Assembly (NCBI RefSeq): GCF_022354825.1
Contig: NZ_CP031168.1
Span: forward strand, 5,271,501 to 5,335,500
Direction of reading: 5' to 3'
DNA from: Paenibacillus sp. H1-7
Lineage (GTDB): Bacteria; Bacillota; Bacilli; Paenibacillales; NBRC-103111
Length of the DNA: 64,000 nucleotides
Shown: positions 15,094-23,393 of the stretch, one piece after another
How the letters are laid out: every line of letters starts with the position of its first letter
Numbering within the stretch: position 1 is the stretch's first letter
Program-made: the position numbers and the translations under genes
Notes under the pieces: generated by a model
What the model was told of the DNA's origin: nothing
Seen by the model: only the letters and a program-made list of their open reading frames with translations
Database searches by the model: none

Positions 15094-17991
15094 TTAATCT
15101 TCTCCCAGCTTGACCGCCTGATGGATTCGGATACGCGATACGATATGTCCCAGAATGGCCAGGCCCGTCGTTAACATCACGGCTACAACCCAATACAATC
15201 TCGCTTGGTCGTCAGGATCGAACGTCACTTTGAACGGCGGTACCTGAGTCTTCGGATCGAACGACATTTCGAACAAGGGCACGAACAATTGGCTCGTCAA
15301 GCTGCCGGTAGCTAATCCGATAACGATAGCGGCCCCCGATATAAGGAGCTGTTCGCTAATCAGAATGACAAGCAGCTGAAAGAACGAGATTCCCATCGCC
15401 CGCAAAATACCGAACTGAAGCGTCCGGGCGTTCAACGACAATACCCAATACAACAGAAAGCCGAAGAAGCATATGACAATGGAAATGAGGAACCCGAGCG
15501 TCATAACACCGTTAATCGCCATCTGAAACGGATCCTTGATAGCCTTGATCTGCTCCTGCTTCGCGTCCCTTAAAGATTCGATCTGATAACCGTGGTCCGC
15601 GACCGCTTTATACACCGCTTGACTGCTGGCGTCAGGCATCAGCTTCAGCCAAACCTCGTAAGGCTCCAGCGCCAGATTGTTCTGGATATAGGGCAAATGC
15701 CCGATAACTAGCATCGGTTTCTTAACCTTCGTCGTCGTTCCCTGCTTGGAATTGACCGTGACCGTATCGTTAGTACCCGGGTTTGGGTTCCATGACGGCC
15801 AATAATCGATAGTCCCATACACGGTGAACGGAGCGCCTTCGATGCCGTCCCAGCCTAATGTAATGGTGTCTCCCGGCTTGACCCCATATTCTTCTGCCAT
15901 AGATTCCGATATGAGAACGGAGGACGGTTTGGCGGCAATCAGATTCAGATAATCGTTAAAATGGTGGTCCAGCAATCCGGAGCGCAGCCAGGCGGTCTGC
16001 CCGAACTCTTTGGTGTTGATACCCATGAGCTGTACGGTATCCTGGGATTTGCCTTTCGTGAATACCGCATCTTTTTTTATAAACACTTTGGCGGCATGTT
16101 CTACTCCAGGCAGCTGCGTGAACGGGAGAAAGGATGGCTCCGTATACTGTGTTTTTTGCGGAACGGCAGCAGCATCTTCTTCCCCGGACTCCTCTTCCTC
16201 TCCGCTCGATAATCCCATCAAAATAGCAGGAGGCGCGTCATTCTCCCAGCGGATTTTCATCGTTATATCCGCTCCGGCGGAGTAACGGATTTTATCGGTT
16301 GTATTTTTGTTGATCGTACGGGTAGCGCTCGCGCTGAACAATCCTGTGGCGATGGTAATGATCAGGAATACCATAATAAATTGATATTGGATGGTCGATC
16401 GGCTGACCTGAATTAACGTGAAATATAACGCAGGCGACCACCACCGTCTACCCGCTTTGTAAATGAGCTGCATGAACAATGGATACAAGCGCAGCACCAG
16501 CAGCCCCATCCCCAAAATGAACAGCGCAGGAATAAGAAACAGCAGCGGGTCGACGCGCAAATCCCCGGACTTCAGACCGAGCGACAGCAAATCCTTCATT
16601 CGGGTTTTGTAATTGTATAAGCCGTATAAGGATATCCCAATCAATATGACATCGATAAAATATTTGTGCCAGAAAGAGCTTGCTGCTTGTCTGGCCGACT
16701 GCTGCTTATGCCCGACGATCGTTGCTTTGGTGGCAATGAACACGGGAATCAGCGTCATGACTACGGAGCTGGATACGGCAATAAGCGCATAGGAGAAGGC
16801 ATCTTGGCTTAAGGAAACATCGAGCTTGGCACGCTGCACGAACTCGAGAAAGCCGCTTGATGCGCCCAATACTTTGGTCAAATTCATGCCTACATACGGG
16901 CCCGACAGTAAGGCAATCGATCCGAGTACCAGACCTTCGGCAACATAACCGAAAATGATTTGCAGGCGGCTCGCCCCACGGCTGCGCAGTACGGCTATTT
17001 CCGTCTTTTGGCGCTCCGTGATCAGGTTGGCTACCATGTACAAATAAAATCCCAACATAAGCACTACAGGTACGTTCAAGGACCAAAGCATCGTTTTTAA
17101 GTTCGCTTCCTTGACATAATAGTTGCCCAAGGTTTTTAAGGCGGGAGCATTGTAATTATGATTTTCATAGCGCTCGTCCATATGTTTGTTTAAAGCGAAA
17201 TGCGAAGCAATGAACGTATTGATCGTAGCCAGCGACATCTTGTTATAGTCGAGCGCCAGGTACCAATAGCTGAACTGGACATTCAGCTTTCCTCCTGAGG
17301 TAAACTCTTGTTCAAATAATGGGAAATCAATCACGAAGCTGTTCTTATAGCTGCTGGGAATGTTATACCAGTACACATCCGTGTAATCCTTGCGGTCGAA
17401 TACGCCTACCGGCTTAATATAAATTTGCTGCTTCGAAATGTCGTCCTGGATTACGAAAACCGTGTTAAGCACCATGCCTAACTCGGTCAATGCCTCCGAC
17501 ACCACGAGTGCTTCATATACCCCGTCGACCGGTGCTTTGGCAGGCATACGGCCGTCGATGAGCTTCATATGCTCTTCCATCCCGTCAATGGCGGTAATAT
17601 CAGCGGACCGCTGTCGTTTCGTATCCACTTTATCCGGCTCGGCTGGACTTAGATTGTATTTCTGGGTTGATCTCTCCCGAACCGAATATTGGACCGGAAT
17701 GCCGAAACGGCTGCTCGTCTCGTTCATAAACGCGTCGGTTTGCGAAATTTTGGCGCTCTTCTCCTTCTCCTGCGCCGTCATGTTTACCGACAACCAATAA
17801 ATGCCCGGATACTGGCTGCTGCTGGCTTGCAGCTGCTTCAGCTCCTGCAGCAGCAGTCTTTGCAGGATCGCGTTCGTATAAATAGGCATGCTGCTTGTCA
17901 AGGCAACGGATAAGACCAGCCCGAACAGCAAGCTAAGCTCCAGCCATTTATTATTGACCATCTTGCGCAGGATCATGATAAATATTGCCAA
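15094..17991 (-). CDS. FtsX-like ABC transporter permease
   Basis: This encodes 965 aa from a TTG at 17991. GGAGGAGG upstream overlaps the stop of the adaptor gene. It has two FtsX/MacB-type permease units: an N-terminal membrane helix, a long extracytoplasmic region, helices around 310-430 (VVLMLGFYLYMVANLIT, then EIAVLRSRGAS, typical of the cytoplasmic coupling helix), a second extracytoplasmic domain (about 540-800), and C-terminal helices with QFGILRAMGISFFQLLVILI. This is the export or mechanotransmission class of ABC proteins, not sugar import. No ATPase gene lies beside it. Together with the adaptor it probably forms an envelope export or remodelling complex serving the neighbouring SLH proteins (inference). 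Confidence 0.87.
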   Translation of the reverse strand: MAIFIMILRKMVNNKWLELSLLFGLVLSVALTSSMPIYTNAILQRLLLQELKQLQASSSQYPGIYWLSVNMTAQEKEKSAKISQTDAFMNETSSRFGIPVQYSVRERSTQKYNLSPAEPDKVDTKRQRSADITAIDGMEEHMKLIDGRMPAKAPVDGVYEALVVSEALTELGMVLNTVFVIQDDISKQQIYIKPVGVFDRKDYTDVYWYNIPSSYKNSFVIDFPLFEQEFTSGGKLNVQFSYWYLALDYNKMSLATINTFIASHFALNKHMDERYENHNYNAPALKTLGNYYVKEANLKTMLWSLNVPVVLMLGFYLYMVANLITERQKTEIAVLRSRGASRLQIIFGYVAEGLVLGSIALLSGPYVGMNLTKVLGASSGFLEFVQRAKLDVSLSQDAFSYALIAVSSSVVMTLIPVFIATKATIVGHKQQSARQAASSFWHKYFIDVILIGISLYGLYNYKTRMKDLLSLGLKSGDLRVDPLLFLIPALFILGMGLLVLRLYPLFMQLIYKAGRRWWSPALYFTLIQVSRSTIQYQFIMVFLIITIATGLFSASATRTINKNTTDKIRYSAGADITMKIRWENDAPPAILMGLSSGEEEESGEEDAAAVPQKTQYTEPSFLPFTQLPGVEHAAKVFIKKDAVFTKGKSQDTVQLMGINTKEFGQTAWLRSGLLDHHFNDYLNLIAAKPSSVLISESMAEEYGVKPGDTITLGWDGIEGAPFTVYGTIDYWPSWNPNPGTNDTVTVNSKQGTTTKVKKPMLVIGHLPYIQNNLALEPYEVWLKLMPDASSQAVYKAVADHGYQIESLRDAKQEQIKAIKDPFQMAINGVMTLGFLISIVICFFGFLLYWVLSLNARTLQFGILRAMGISFFQLLVILISEQLLISGAAIVIGLATGSLTSQLFVPLFEMSFDPKTQVPPFKVTFDPDDQARLYWVVAVMLTTGLAILGHIVSRIRIHQAVKLGED

Positions 17992-18007
17992 TGTCTTACG
18001 CCTCCTC

Positions 18008-19036
18008 CTAGTTGGCCAAAATAATCTTTTGCCCTTCGCCTATCCCCTTGCGGATTTCCACTTCGGTTGCAGCTACAATGCCCTTTTCCACATCGATTTC
18101 TTTCCGGCTGTCGCCGTCCAGCACCTGCACATAGTCACGTCCCATGTAGCTGCGCAGTCCGGCTCTCGGAATGACGACCACATTGTCCCGCTGCTCCGTA
18201 ACGACAGTAATGTCTGCCTGTGAGCCGATCGTTACCCCATCCGGAAGCGGATGGACAGCGATAACGATCGATTTGTTGTTCTTATCCTGAATCGTTTTAT
18301 TATCGCTGGGAGGAACCGTCATCGGAGTTTGAACCACTTTCCCGGGGTATGTTTTATCCTTGATTTTGACGGTTACGTCCATATTGATTTCTACTGCGGC
18401 AATGTCGTTTTGGCTTGAGGCTGTATACACGAGCTGCATTTGGGTTGGGTCGGAAAGCGTAACCATTTGCTTGTTGGCTGCAACCTCCTCTCCCGGCTTG
18501 ATCGGATCGACATAGGTTACGATGCCGTCGGCTGCTGCGATCAGCCTGGAGTTTTCCAGCTGGGTTTGCAGCGAGTTCAGTTGAATCTGAGCGCTTTCCA
18601 TGTCCAGCTTCTTCAATTGAACCGAGGGATCGCCGTCTCCTTTGCTCGTGATTTCCTGAATCAGTGCTATTTTGGCCTTTTCGATAGCAATTTCCTGTAT
18701 CCTTATTTTCGTCTCCAGCTCACCCGTATCCGTCATAGCTACAATGTCGCCGGCCTTAACCTTATCCCCGAGCTTGACATTCATCGAGATCAGTTTGCCG
18801 GCAGCCGTTTTATAATACAGGTAATGGGTCTTATCCGAAGCAAAAGTCGCTACTCCGGTAATTTGCTTCACGATCGTGGCCCGTTTGGCATCAACGACGT
18901 TCAATATTTCCTTCACCGGCTCTACCAACGGCGGCGCCAGCTCCTCTTCTTCCACCGGCAGCAAGGAGCATCCCGATAAGGAAGCCATTGCAACCACAGC
19001 CCCGATCAATAGAGGGATGTATGGCTTTCTCCACAT
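18008..19036 (-). CDS. HlyD/MacA-like efflux adaptor lipoprotein
   Basis: This encodes 342 aa, ATG at 19036 behind GGAGGTAGG. It is a lipoprotein: lipobox LSGC with the lipidated Cys23. A biotinyl-lipoyl-like segment (AAGKLISMNVKLGDKVKAGDIVAM, about 77-100) is followed by a helical hairpin (ETKIRIQEIAIEKAKIALIQ onward), the second lipoyl half (GIVTYVDPIKPGEEVAANKQMV), and beta-barrel and membrane-proximal domains to the end. In Gram-positive bacteria such adaptors pair with FtsX-like permeases, which matches the next gene directly downstream (17-nt gap). It is set off from the upstream SLH gene by a terminator and has its own promoter. Confidence 0.87.
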   Translation of the reverse strand: MWRKPYIPLLIGAVVAMASLSGCSLLPVEEEELAPPLVEPVKEILNVVDAKRATIVKQITGVATFASDKTHYLYYKTAAGKLISMNVKLGDKVKAGDIVAMTDTGELETKIRIQEIAIEKAKIALIQEITSKGDGDPSVQLKKLDMESAQIQLNSLQTQLENSRLIAAADGIVTYVDPIKPGEEVAANKQMVTLSDPTQMQLVYTASSQNDIAAVEINMDVTVKIKDKTYPGKVVQTPMTVPPSDNKTIQDKNNKSIVIAVHPLPDGVTIGSQADITVVTEQRDNVVVIPRAGLRSYMGRDYVQVLDGDSRKEIDVEKGIVAATEVEIRKGIGEGQKIILAN

Positions 19037-19108
19037 TTTGACCTACCTCCAATTGATTTGCCTGTTCGACGGCTTGCATGCCGCACCCGACGATTAACTA
19101 TCACCACA

Positions 19109-19159
19109 TTACTATGAAACCATTTGCGTGGTTTGGGGGATTCAGTTCATTTTTATAGG
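19109..19159 (-). promoter_or_regulatory. Promoter with CCTATAA box, adaptor-FtsX genes
   Basis: The box CCTATAA is at 19159-19153. CCCCCAAACC takes the second half-site position (about 22 bp on). The -10 TAGTAA is at 19114-19109, preceded by TTTCA. Spacing is identical to the promoters at 15028 and 20759. Confidence 0.6.
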
Positions 19160-19193
19160 TTCATTGCTTCATCTCCCTTCCCTATAAACAGGG

Positions 19194-19218
19194 AAAAACT
19201 CCAGCCCGCGAGCTGGAG
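19194..19218 (-). terminator. Terminator of the SLH-ThuA-like gene
   Basis: On the minus strand CTCCAGC-TCGCGG-GCTGGAG is followed by TTTTT, 17 nt past the stop at 19235. It separates this gene from the adaptor gene. Confidence 0.75.
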
Positions 19219-19234
19219 CTGGAGTTACTTCATC

Positions 19235-20623
19235 CTATGGCTGACCGATAGCCCATAACGCTGCAGCATCAAAGAGCTTCCATGCTTCATCCGTAGCGTT
19301 ATCTTTCATTAGGCTTGCATTTCCGCCAAACATCAGCGTACGTGCAGCAATCGCTTCGCCCAACACATTTTTGGAGCCTTTCTCGTACCCGATGACAATG
19401 GCCTTCTCGGGGTCCCCGGCAGCATGTGCTACTACGATAGCGTCACTGCTTGGAATGCCGTAAGAGAGGTCTCCGGCTTCATAATAAAATTGTACGTCAC
19501 CCTTCAATCCTGCTGCAAGCGGATGATCGCTTGACTTGATCGTCACGTTCGTTTGCTTCTTAATCCCTGTATTCTCAGAAACCGTAGAGAAATCGGCGTC
19601 TCCGAACGAAATCGATTTATTGTAGATGATTGGTATCGGAAGGCCTTTCAGCTTTTTCTTCACATATTTCGAGTTGGTCGACGATCCGATGACGATAAGA
19701 TCGAAGCCTTCCGTCGCTTCCACAGTCAGCTTGGTGCTGGCTAACCGAGTAACCTCGAAGCCGAGTGACTGCAGGCGGTTTACAAGCGGTTTCTCATCTT
19801 CACGGAATTGGGTTCCATTCAAATCACTGGTAATGAGAACCTTTTTCCCTTTGGCCGAGCCTTTATCGACTTTCGCCGGTTCCGGTGCAGCCGGCTTCTC
19901 AGGCTGTGTTGCAGGAGTTTGCGTTTCCGGCTTCGTAGGCTCCGGTGTGGCAGCCGGATCCGTCTTACCCGCTCCGAACAGCTTCTTCGCCTCGTAACTC
20001 GCTAGAGCCAGCATCTTGCGCGTTGCGGCTTCTTTGCCGCCAAACGTGCCGTTGTCGAGCTTCGTAAGAATATTTTTCTCCAGCGCGAGCGCGACATATC
20101 CTTTCGCCCAATCATCTACCGTGCTGTCCGCAACCGGGGCTGCTTTTTGCGCATCCTGGTCCAATCCAAGACCGCGTATCAGGAACGCCGCAAGCTCTTG
20201 TCTGGATACGGAGCCGGACGGATTGTACATTTTGCCTTCGGCGTCATAGCCGTTGGTCAGTCCTGCTTTTTTAAGTGCTTCAACGTAGGTTAGCGACCAG
20301 TGGTCGGAGCTAATGTCGCTAAAGGATGATACTGTAAGCGTTTTATCAATTGGCAGCGAAAAAATGAGGGCAGCTACTTTGGCGAACTGAGCACGGTCCA
20401 TTTTATCGTTCAATCCGAACGTATTGTCCGTAAGACCGCTGAACACGCCTCCGCGAATCAGTTCATCAAATTTGGACTTTTGATCCTGCGGAAGATCCTT
20501 CAGGTCGGTAAAGTCGTCTACCGTCTTCACTGCGGGAGTCTGCTCTCCTGCTGCAAAGGCAAACGGAAGAACCGTTAACGACATCAGGAGGAAACATAAT
20601 AGTGTTGTAACAATTTTTTTCAT
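19235..20623 (-). CDS. SLH-anchored protein with ThuA-like domain
   Basis: This encodes 462 aa, ATG at 20623 behind AAGGTG. A signal peptide (about 1-25) is followed by three SLH-like repeats (about 35-215; SDHWSLTYVEALKKAGLTNG is the most typical), then a Pro/Thr/Glu linker (about 222-258) and a C-terminal domain (about 260-462). That domain starts GKKVLITSD and contains DLIVIGSSTNS, HPLAAGL, GYEKGSKN, AARTLMF and WKLFDAAALWA. The same domain occurs in four lipoproteins encoded upstream. From memory it resembles ThuA/class I glutamine-amidotransferase-like (flavodoxin-fold) domains attached to secreted proteins, but no catalytic Cys is conserved, so ligand binding is more likely than catalysis. 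It stands alone, with terminators on both sides and its own promoter. Confidence 0.82.
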   Translation of the reverse strand: MKKIVTTLLCFLLMSLTVLPFAFAAGEQTPAVKTVDDFTDLKDLPQDQKSKFDELIRGGVFSGLTDNTFGLNDKMDRAQFAKVAALIFSLPIDKTLTVSSFSDISSDHWSLTYVEALKKAGLTNGYDAEGKMYNPSGSVSRQELAAFLIRGLGLDQDAQKAAPVADSTVDDWAKGYVALALEKNILTKLDNGTFGGKEAATRKMLALASYEAKKLFGAGKTDPAATPEPTKPETQTPATQPEKPAAPEPAKVDKGSAKGKKVLITSDLNGTQFREDEKPLVNRLQSLGFEVTRLASTKLTVEATEGFDLIVIGSSTNSKYVKKKLKGLPIPIIYNKSISFGDADFSTVSENTGIKKQTNVTIKSSDHPLAAGLKGDVQFYYEAGDLSYGIPSSDAIVVAHAAGDPEKAIVIGYEKGSKNVLGEAIAARTLMFGGNASLMKDNATDEAWKLFDAAALWAIGQP

Positions 20624-20758
20624 TCAGCGCACCTTCCTACTATTTAATGATGAAGCGGGCATGCAGGCTTTATGTGAATCGGTTGGTCAAAAGCTCATTC
20701 CACCTCCCCGGCTGTGATTCACAAAGGTCAAACATAGGTATCTTTGTACACTTTAAAA

Positions 20759-20809
20759 ATAATACGAAACGGCGGAACCGTTATAGGGGCTTACTCGCAT
20801 CATTATAGG
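20759..20809 (-). promoter_or_regulatory. Promoter with two CCTATAA boxes 22 bp apart
   Basis: On the minus strand CCTATAA at 20809-20803 and CCTATAA at 20787-20781 are exactly 22 bp apart (two helical turns). The -10 TATTAT at 20764-20759 comes 16 nt after the second box, which therefore overlaps the -35 position. This is a typical layout for an AraC-type or response-regulator activator. Confidence 0.65.
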
Positions 20810-20855
20810 TGTGTTGGATTATTTATTCGCAGGCGATTTCGCCTCCTATTTGGCT

Positions 20856-20907
20856 AAAAAGAGACACTCTTACTGAAGTAGATTCTACCTGAATAAGTGT
20901 GTCTCTT
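20856..20907 (-). terminator. Long-stem terminator after binding protein 1
   Basis: On the minus strand AAGAGACACACTTATTCAGG and its imperfect complement ending GTGTCTCTT form a stem of over 20 bp, followed by TTT. It starts 15 nt past the stop of the gene at 20922 and closes the sugar-uptake locus. Confidence 0.8.
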
Positions 20908-20921
20908 ACGTTTCGGTTATG

Positions 20922-22262
20922 TTATTTCGATGCTGCTTTAGTAAGCTCGGCCTTGGCTGCCTTGGCCGTATCGATCGCCTTGGTGGATTGCTCCTCGATC
21001 ATCCGCAGCGCCGTCACGGAGTCCTTGGACTCTTTGAAAATGAGCGGAGCGAACACGTTTTGCATAGGGACGTCGTACCAGAGCAAGCCGTTCGCGCGCG
21101 CTGCCGGCGGCATAGCCGTTTTGCCGTTGAAGACCGCTTTGGTGTTTTTGCCACGCATTTGCGGCAAATTTTGACCGAACGCTTCCTGAACCGCTTTGGA
21201 TTCCATCGGAACAATGACGCCTTCTTTTGCCAGCTCGACCTGATGCTCTTCGGACAGTATCGCCGCTATAGCCTGGAAGGCCATATCTTTTTTCGTGGAT
21301 TGCTTTGTAATGTACATCGAGTACACATTAGGCTGGTATCTTGTATTCGGTACATCACTGAACGATGGGACGGATACAACGTCGAAGTTCAGATTTTTGT
21401 TTTGCTCGTGAAACGACACGAGATGGTCCACTGTGGCAACCGCCATAGCGATATTCCCTCGGGTAGCGAACGTTTCGACCGTATCGAACTGATTCGCTGG
21501 AATATCATAAAATCTTCTCATGTTATCGACCAGCTTTTTCCACTCCGGCGTATTCAAGCTGGCTTTATCTTCTGTCAAGCTTAGAGGCGACAGCGACAGC
21601 TGGTTATAGTTCATATAGTGCCCGGGATTCTGCGAAAAGCCCTTGTAGGTTACTTCTCCGTCGACACGGGTCAGCTTCTTGGCCAGCTCATAAATTTCAT
21701 CATAAGTCATCCCGTCCTTCGGGTAGTCGACGCCGAATTTATCAAAGATGTCCTTGTTGTAGAACAGAAGGAAATCATTATTGTTGTACGGGAGTCCGTA
21801 CAGCTTCCCTTCGGGAGACAAGTTTTGCATTTGGGCAACGAGCGAGGGATTCAATTTCGTTACATCAAAGTTGAACTTTTTGATCAATTCCCTGATGTCA
21901 TACTGAAGATCGTTATCAATAATATATCTCTGCACGTTCATGCGGGTGTTATCGAGCACAATGTCGGGAATCGTTCCGGCTGCGATCAAGTCTTTATACT
22001 CCCTTCCCTTGTCCCAATGCACGTGCTTAATGGTGATATCCGGAAATTTCTTCTTCAGGAATTGACCGATTTGTTTGTCGAACACCTCTTCCTTGGCAAA
22101 ATATGCAGGATAGGTCGTATAAATAAACAGCTCATTAGCCGGCGACTCCGTTTTTTGAGGTGCTTGCGCCTCATCAACCGGATTAGATGGAGATGCTGTA
22201 CAGCCGGCCGCCAGCACTGCTAGAGTTGATGCGAGTAAAGTTCCTGTCACTATTTTTTTCAT
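20922..22262 (-). CDS. Sugar ABC transporter binding lipoprotein, copy 1
   Basis: This encodes 446 aa with the ATG at 22262 and GGGAGG upstream. Lipobox LAAGC gives lipidated Cys21. It is an extracellular solute-binding protein of family 1: an early ELFIYTTYPAYFAKEEVFD strand-loop, KDLIAAGTIPDIVLDN (about 92-107), then GKLYGLPYNNNDFLLFYNKDIF. By eye it is about two thirds identical to the 437-aa protein at 23394 along its whole length, so it is a local duplicate. The ligand-cleft region differs between copies (PYNNNDFLLF versus PFQLSDFVLF), suggesting different ligands. It should deliver to the permeases at 27197 and 28193. No ATPase is encoded here. The MsmK-like ATPase at 57520 could serve in trans. 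Confidence 0.88.
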   Translation of the reverse strand: MKKIVTGTLLASTLAVLAAGCTASPSNPVDEAQAPQKTESPANELFIYTTYPAYFAKEEVFDKQIGQFLKKKFPDITIKHVHWDKGREYKDLIAAGTIPDIVLDNTRMNVQRYIIDNDLQYDIRELIKKFNFDVTKLNPSLVAQMQNLSPEGKLYGLPYNNNDFLLFYNKDIFDKFGVDYPKDGMTYDEIYELAKKLTRVDGEVTYKGFSQNPGHYMNYNQLSLSPLSLTEDKASLNTPEWKKLVDNMRRFYDIPANQFDTVETFATRGNIAMAVATVDHLVSFHEQNKNLNFDVVSVPSFSDVPNTRYQPNVYSMYITKQSTKKDMAFQAIAAILSEEHQVELAKEGVIVPMESKAVQEAFGQNLPQMRGKNTKAVFNGKTAMPPAARANGLLWYDVPMQNVFAPLIFKESKDSVTALRMIEEQSTKAIDTAKAAKAELTKAASK

Positions 22263-22281
22263 TTTGGTAATATCCTCCCGG

Positions 22282-23298
22282 TTAACCGTTTTGCAAGGTC
22301 CATACTACGAGATTGTCCAGAAGCTTCCAGCCATTGTCCGTAGTGTTCTCATGCAGACCGTTGTTCAAATAGAAGAACGAGATGCGTGCCTTCGTTTCAT
22401 ACCCGTTGTCCGCTTTGGCGCCTTTATCGTAATAATAGATCGCAGCCTTCGCTGCATCCCCAGGTGCGGTGGCGATGATTTTCGCTTCCTTGCCGGGTAC
22501 GCCGTAGCTGATTCCGATTTTGGAATTGGTTTCCTTGTAAATATCGACGCTGCCCGATAAACCGCCGGCTACCTTGTGGTTACCATCAACGATATCGATA
22601 GACTTGACGTCAAAAACGTTCGTATTCTCCTCGACGGACGACAAGCCAAGATAAAACATACCGTGGTTCTTCACATATACGGTGGGAATCGCAACATCTT
22701 TCATAATGCCTTCCTTCAGCACCTTGGAGTTGACCGTTTGACTAATATAAATCAGGTCGTATCCTTTCGTTTCTTCGGCGGTAAATTCCCTGTCAATCAT
22801 ATTGGTAACTTTAAATCCAAGTGCCTTCAGCCGAGTTGCAACAACCGCATCATCGGGAGCATTCTCCCGTCCGACCAGCAGCAGCTTCTTATCCTTCGGG
22901 GAAACTTCCTCCTTTTGCGGAGCCGGTGCTGCAGCTGGCGCAGGCGCAACCACAGGCGCCGGTGTTGATTCGGCGGGCTTAGGAGCTTCAACCGGGGTCT
23001 TGGCGTCCGCCGTTTTTGGTGCTTCTGCCGGCGCCGGTGTTGCAGTCGGCTTTGGAGCTTCCGTCGGAGCGGGAGTCTCTGTCGGCTTTGGCGTTTCGGA
23101 TGGAGCCGGCGTTGCCGTCTGCTTCGGTGTCTCGGACGGTGCCGGTGTTGGGGTCGGCTTCGGTGTTTCCGTCGGTGACGGTGTTTTCGATGCCGCTGCA
23201 GTAGGTGCCGCCCCAGTATCCACGCTGCCTTTAGATGAGCATGCTGCAATGGAAAGGGTCATCAAAGCTACCATGAGCCAGATGAGATAACGTTTCAT
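22282..23298 (-). CDS. Lipoprotein with Pro-rich spacer and ThuA-like domain
   Basis: This encodes 338 aa with the ATG at 23298 behind AGGAGG. Lipobox SIAAC gives Cys20. Residues about 30-130 form a Pro/Thr/Ala/Glu spacer of degenerate ETPKPTPTPAPS-type repeats, suited to crossing the wall. Residues about 133-338 are the ThuA-like domain shared with four other genes here: KKLLLVGRENAPDD, DLIYISQTVNS, GVPGKEAKIIATAPGD, TDNGWKLLDNLVVW. It is the most divergent copy (HKVAGGL replaces HPLAAGL, LLDN replaces LFDAA). It lies between the two duplicate binding proteins, 19 nt from copy 1, suggesting that a binding-protein/ThuA pair was duplicated together. Confidence 0.82.
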   Translation of the reverse strand: MKRYLIWLMVALMTLSIAACSSKGSVDTGAAPTAAASKTPSPTETPKPTPTPAPSETPKQTATPAPSETPKPTETPAPTEAPKPTATPAPAEAPKTADAKTPVEAPKPAESTPAPVVAPAPAAAPAPQKEEVSPKDKKLLLVGRENAPDDAVVATRLKALGFKVTNMIDREFTAEETKGYDLIYISQTVNSKVLKEGIMKDVAIPTVYVKNHGMFYLGLSSVEENTNVFDVKSIDIVDGNHKVAGGLSGSVDIYKETNSKIGISYGVPGKEAKIIATAPGDAAKAAIYYYDKGAKADNGYETKARISFFYLNNGLHENTTDNGWKLLDNLVVWTLQNG

Positions 23299-23343
23299 GA
23301 ATCGATTCCTCCTGTGAATGCATGTTTCTTTGCTTAAGAAAGG

Positions 23344-23384
23344 AAACCCCCAGCAACCACCTGTTATAGTGCTTCTGGAGGTTT
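23344..23384 (-). terminator. Possible attenuating hairpin after binding protein 2
   Basis: On the minus strand AAACCTCCAG/CTGGGGGTTT can form a 10-bp stem (one G-U pair). The T-tract is interrupted (TTTCCTTTCTT), so it may reduce rather than stop read-through to the next gene, giving more binding protein 2. Confidence 0.5.
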
Positions 23385-23393
23385 ATATCCAAT

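Noticed and set aside
20919..21584. Plus-strand 221-aa open frame, and similar ones at 23508, 25738, 43542 and 50248
   Set aside because: They lie antisense to well-supported lipoprotein, glycosidase or transporter genes and show no family motifs or ribosome-binding sites.
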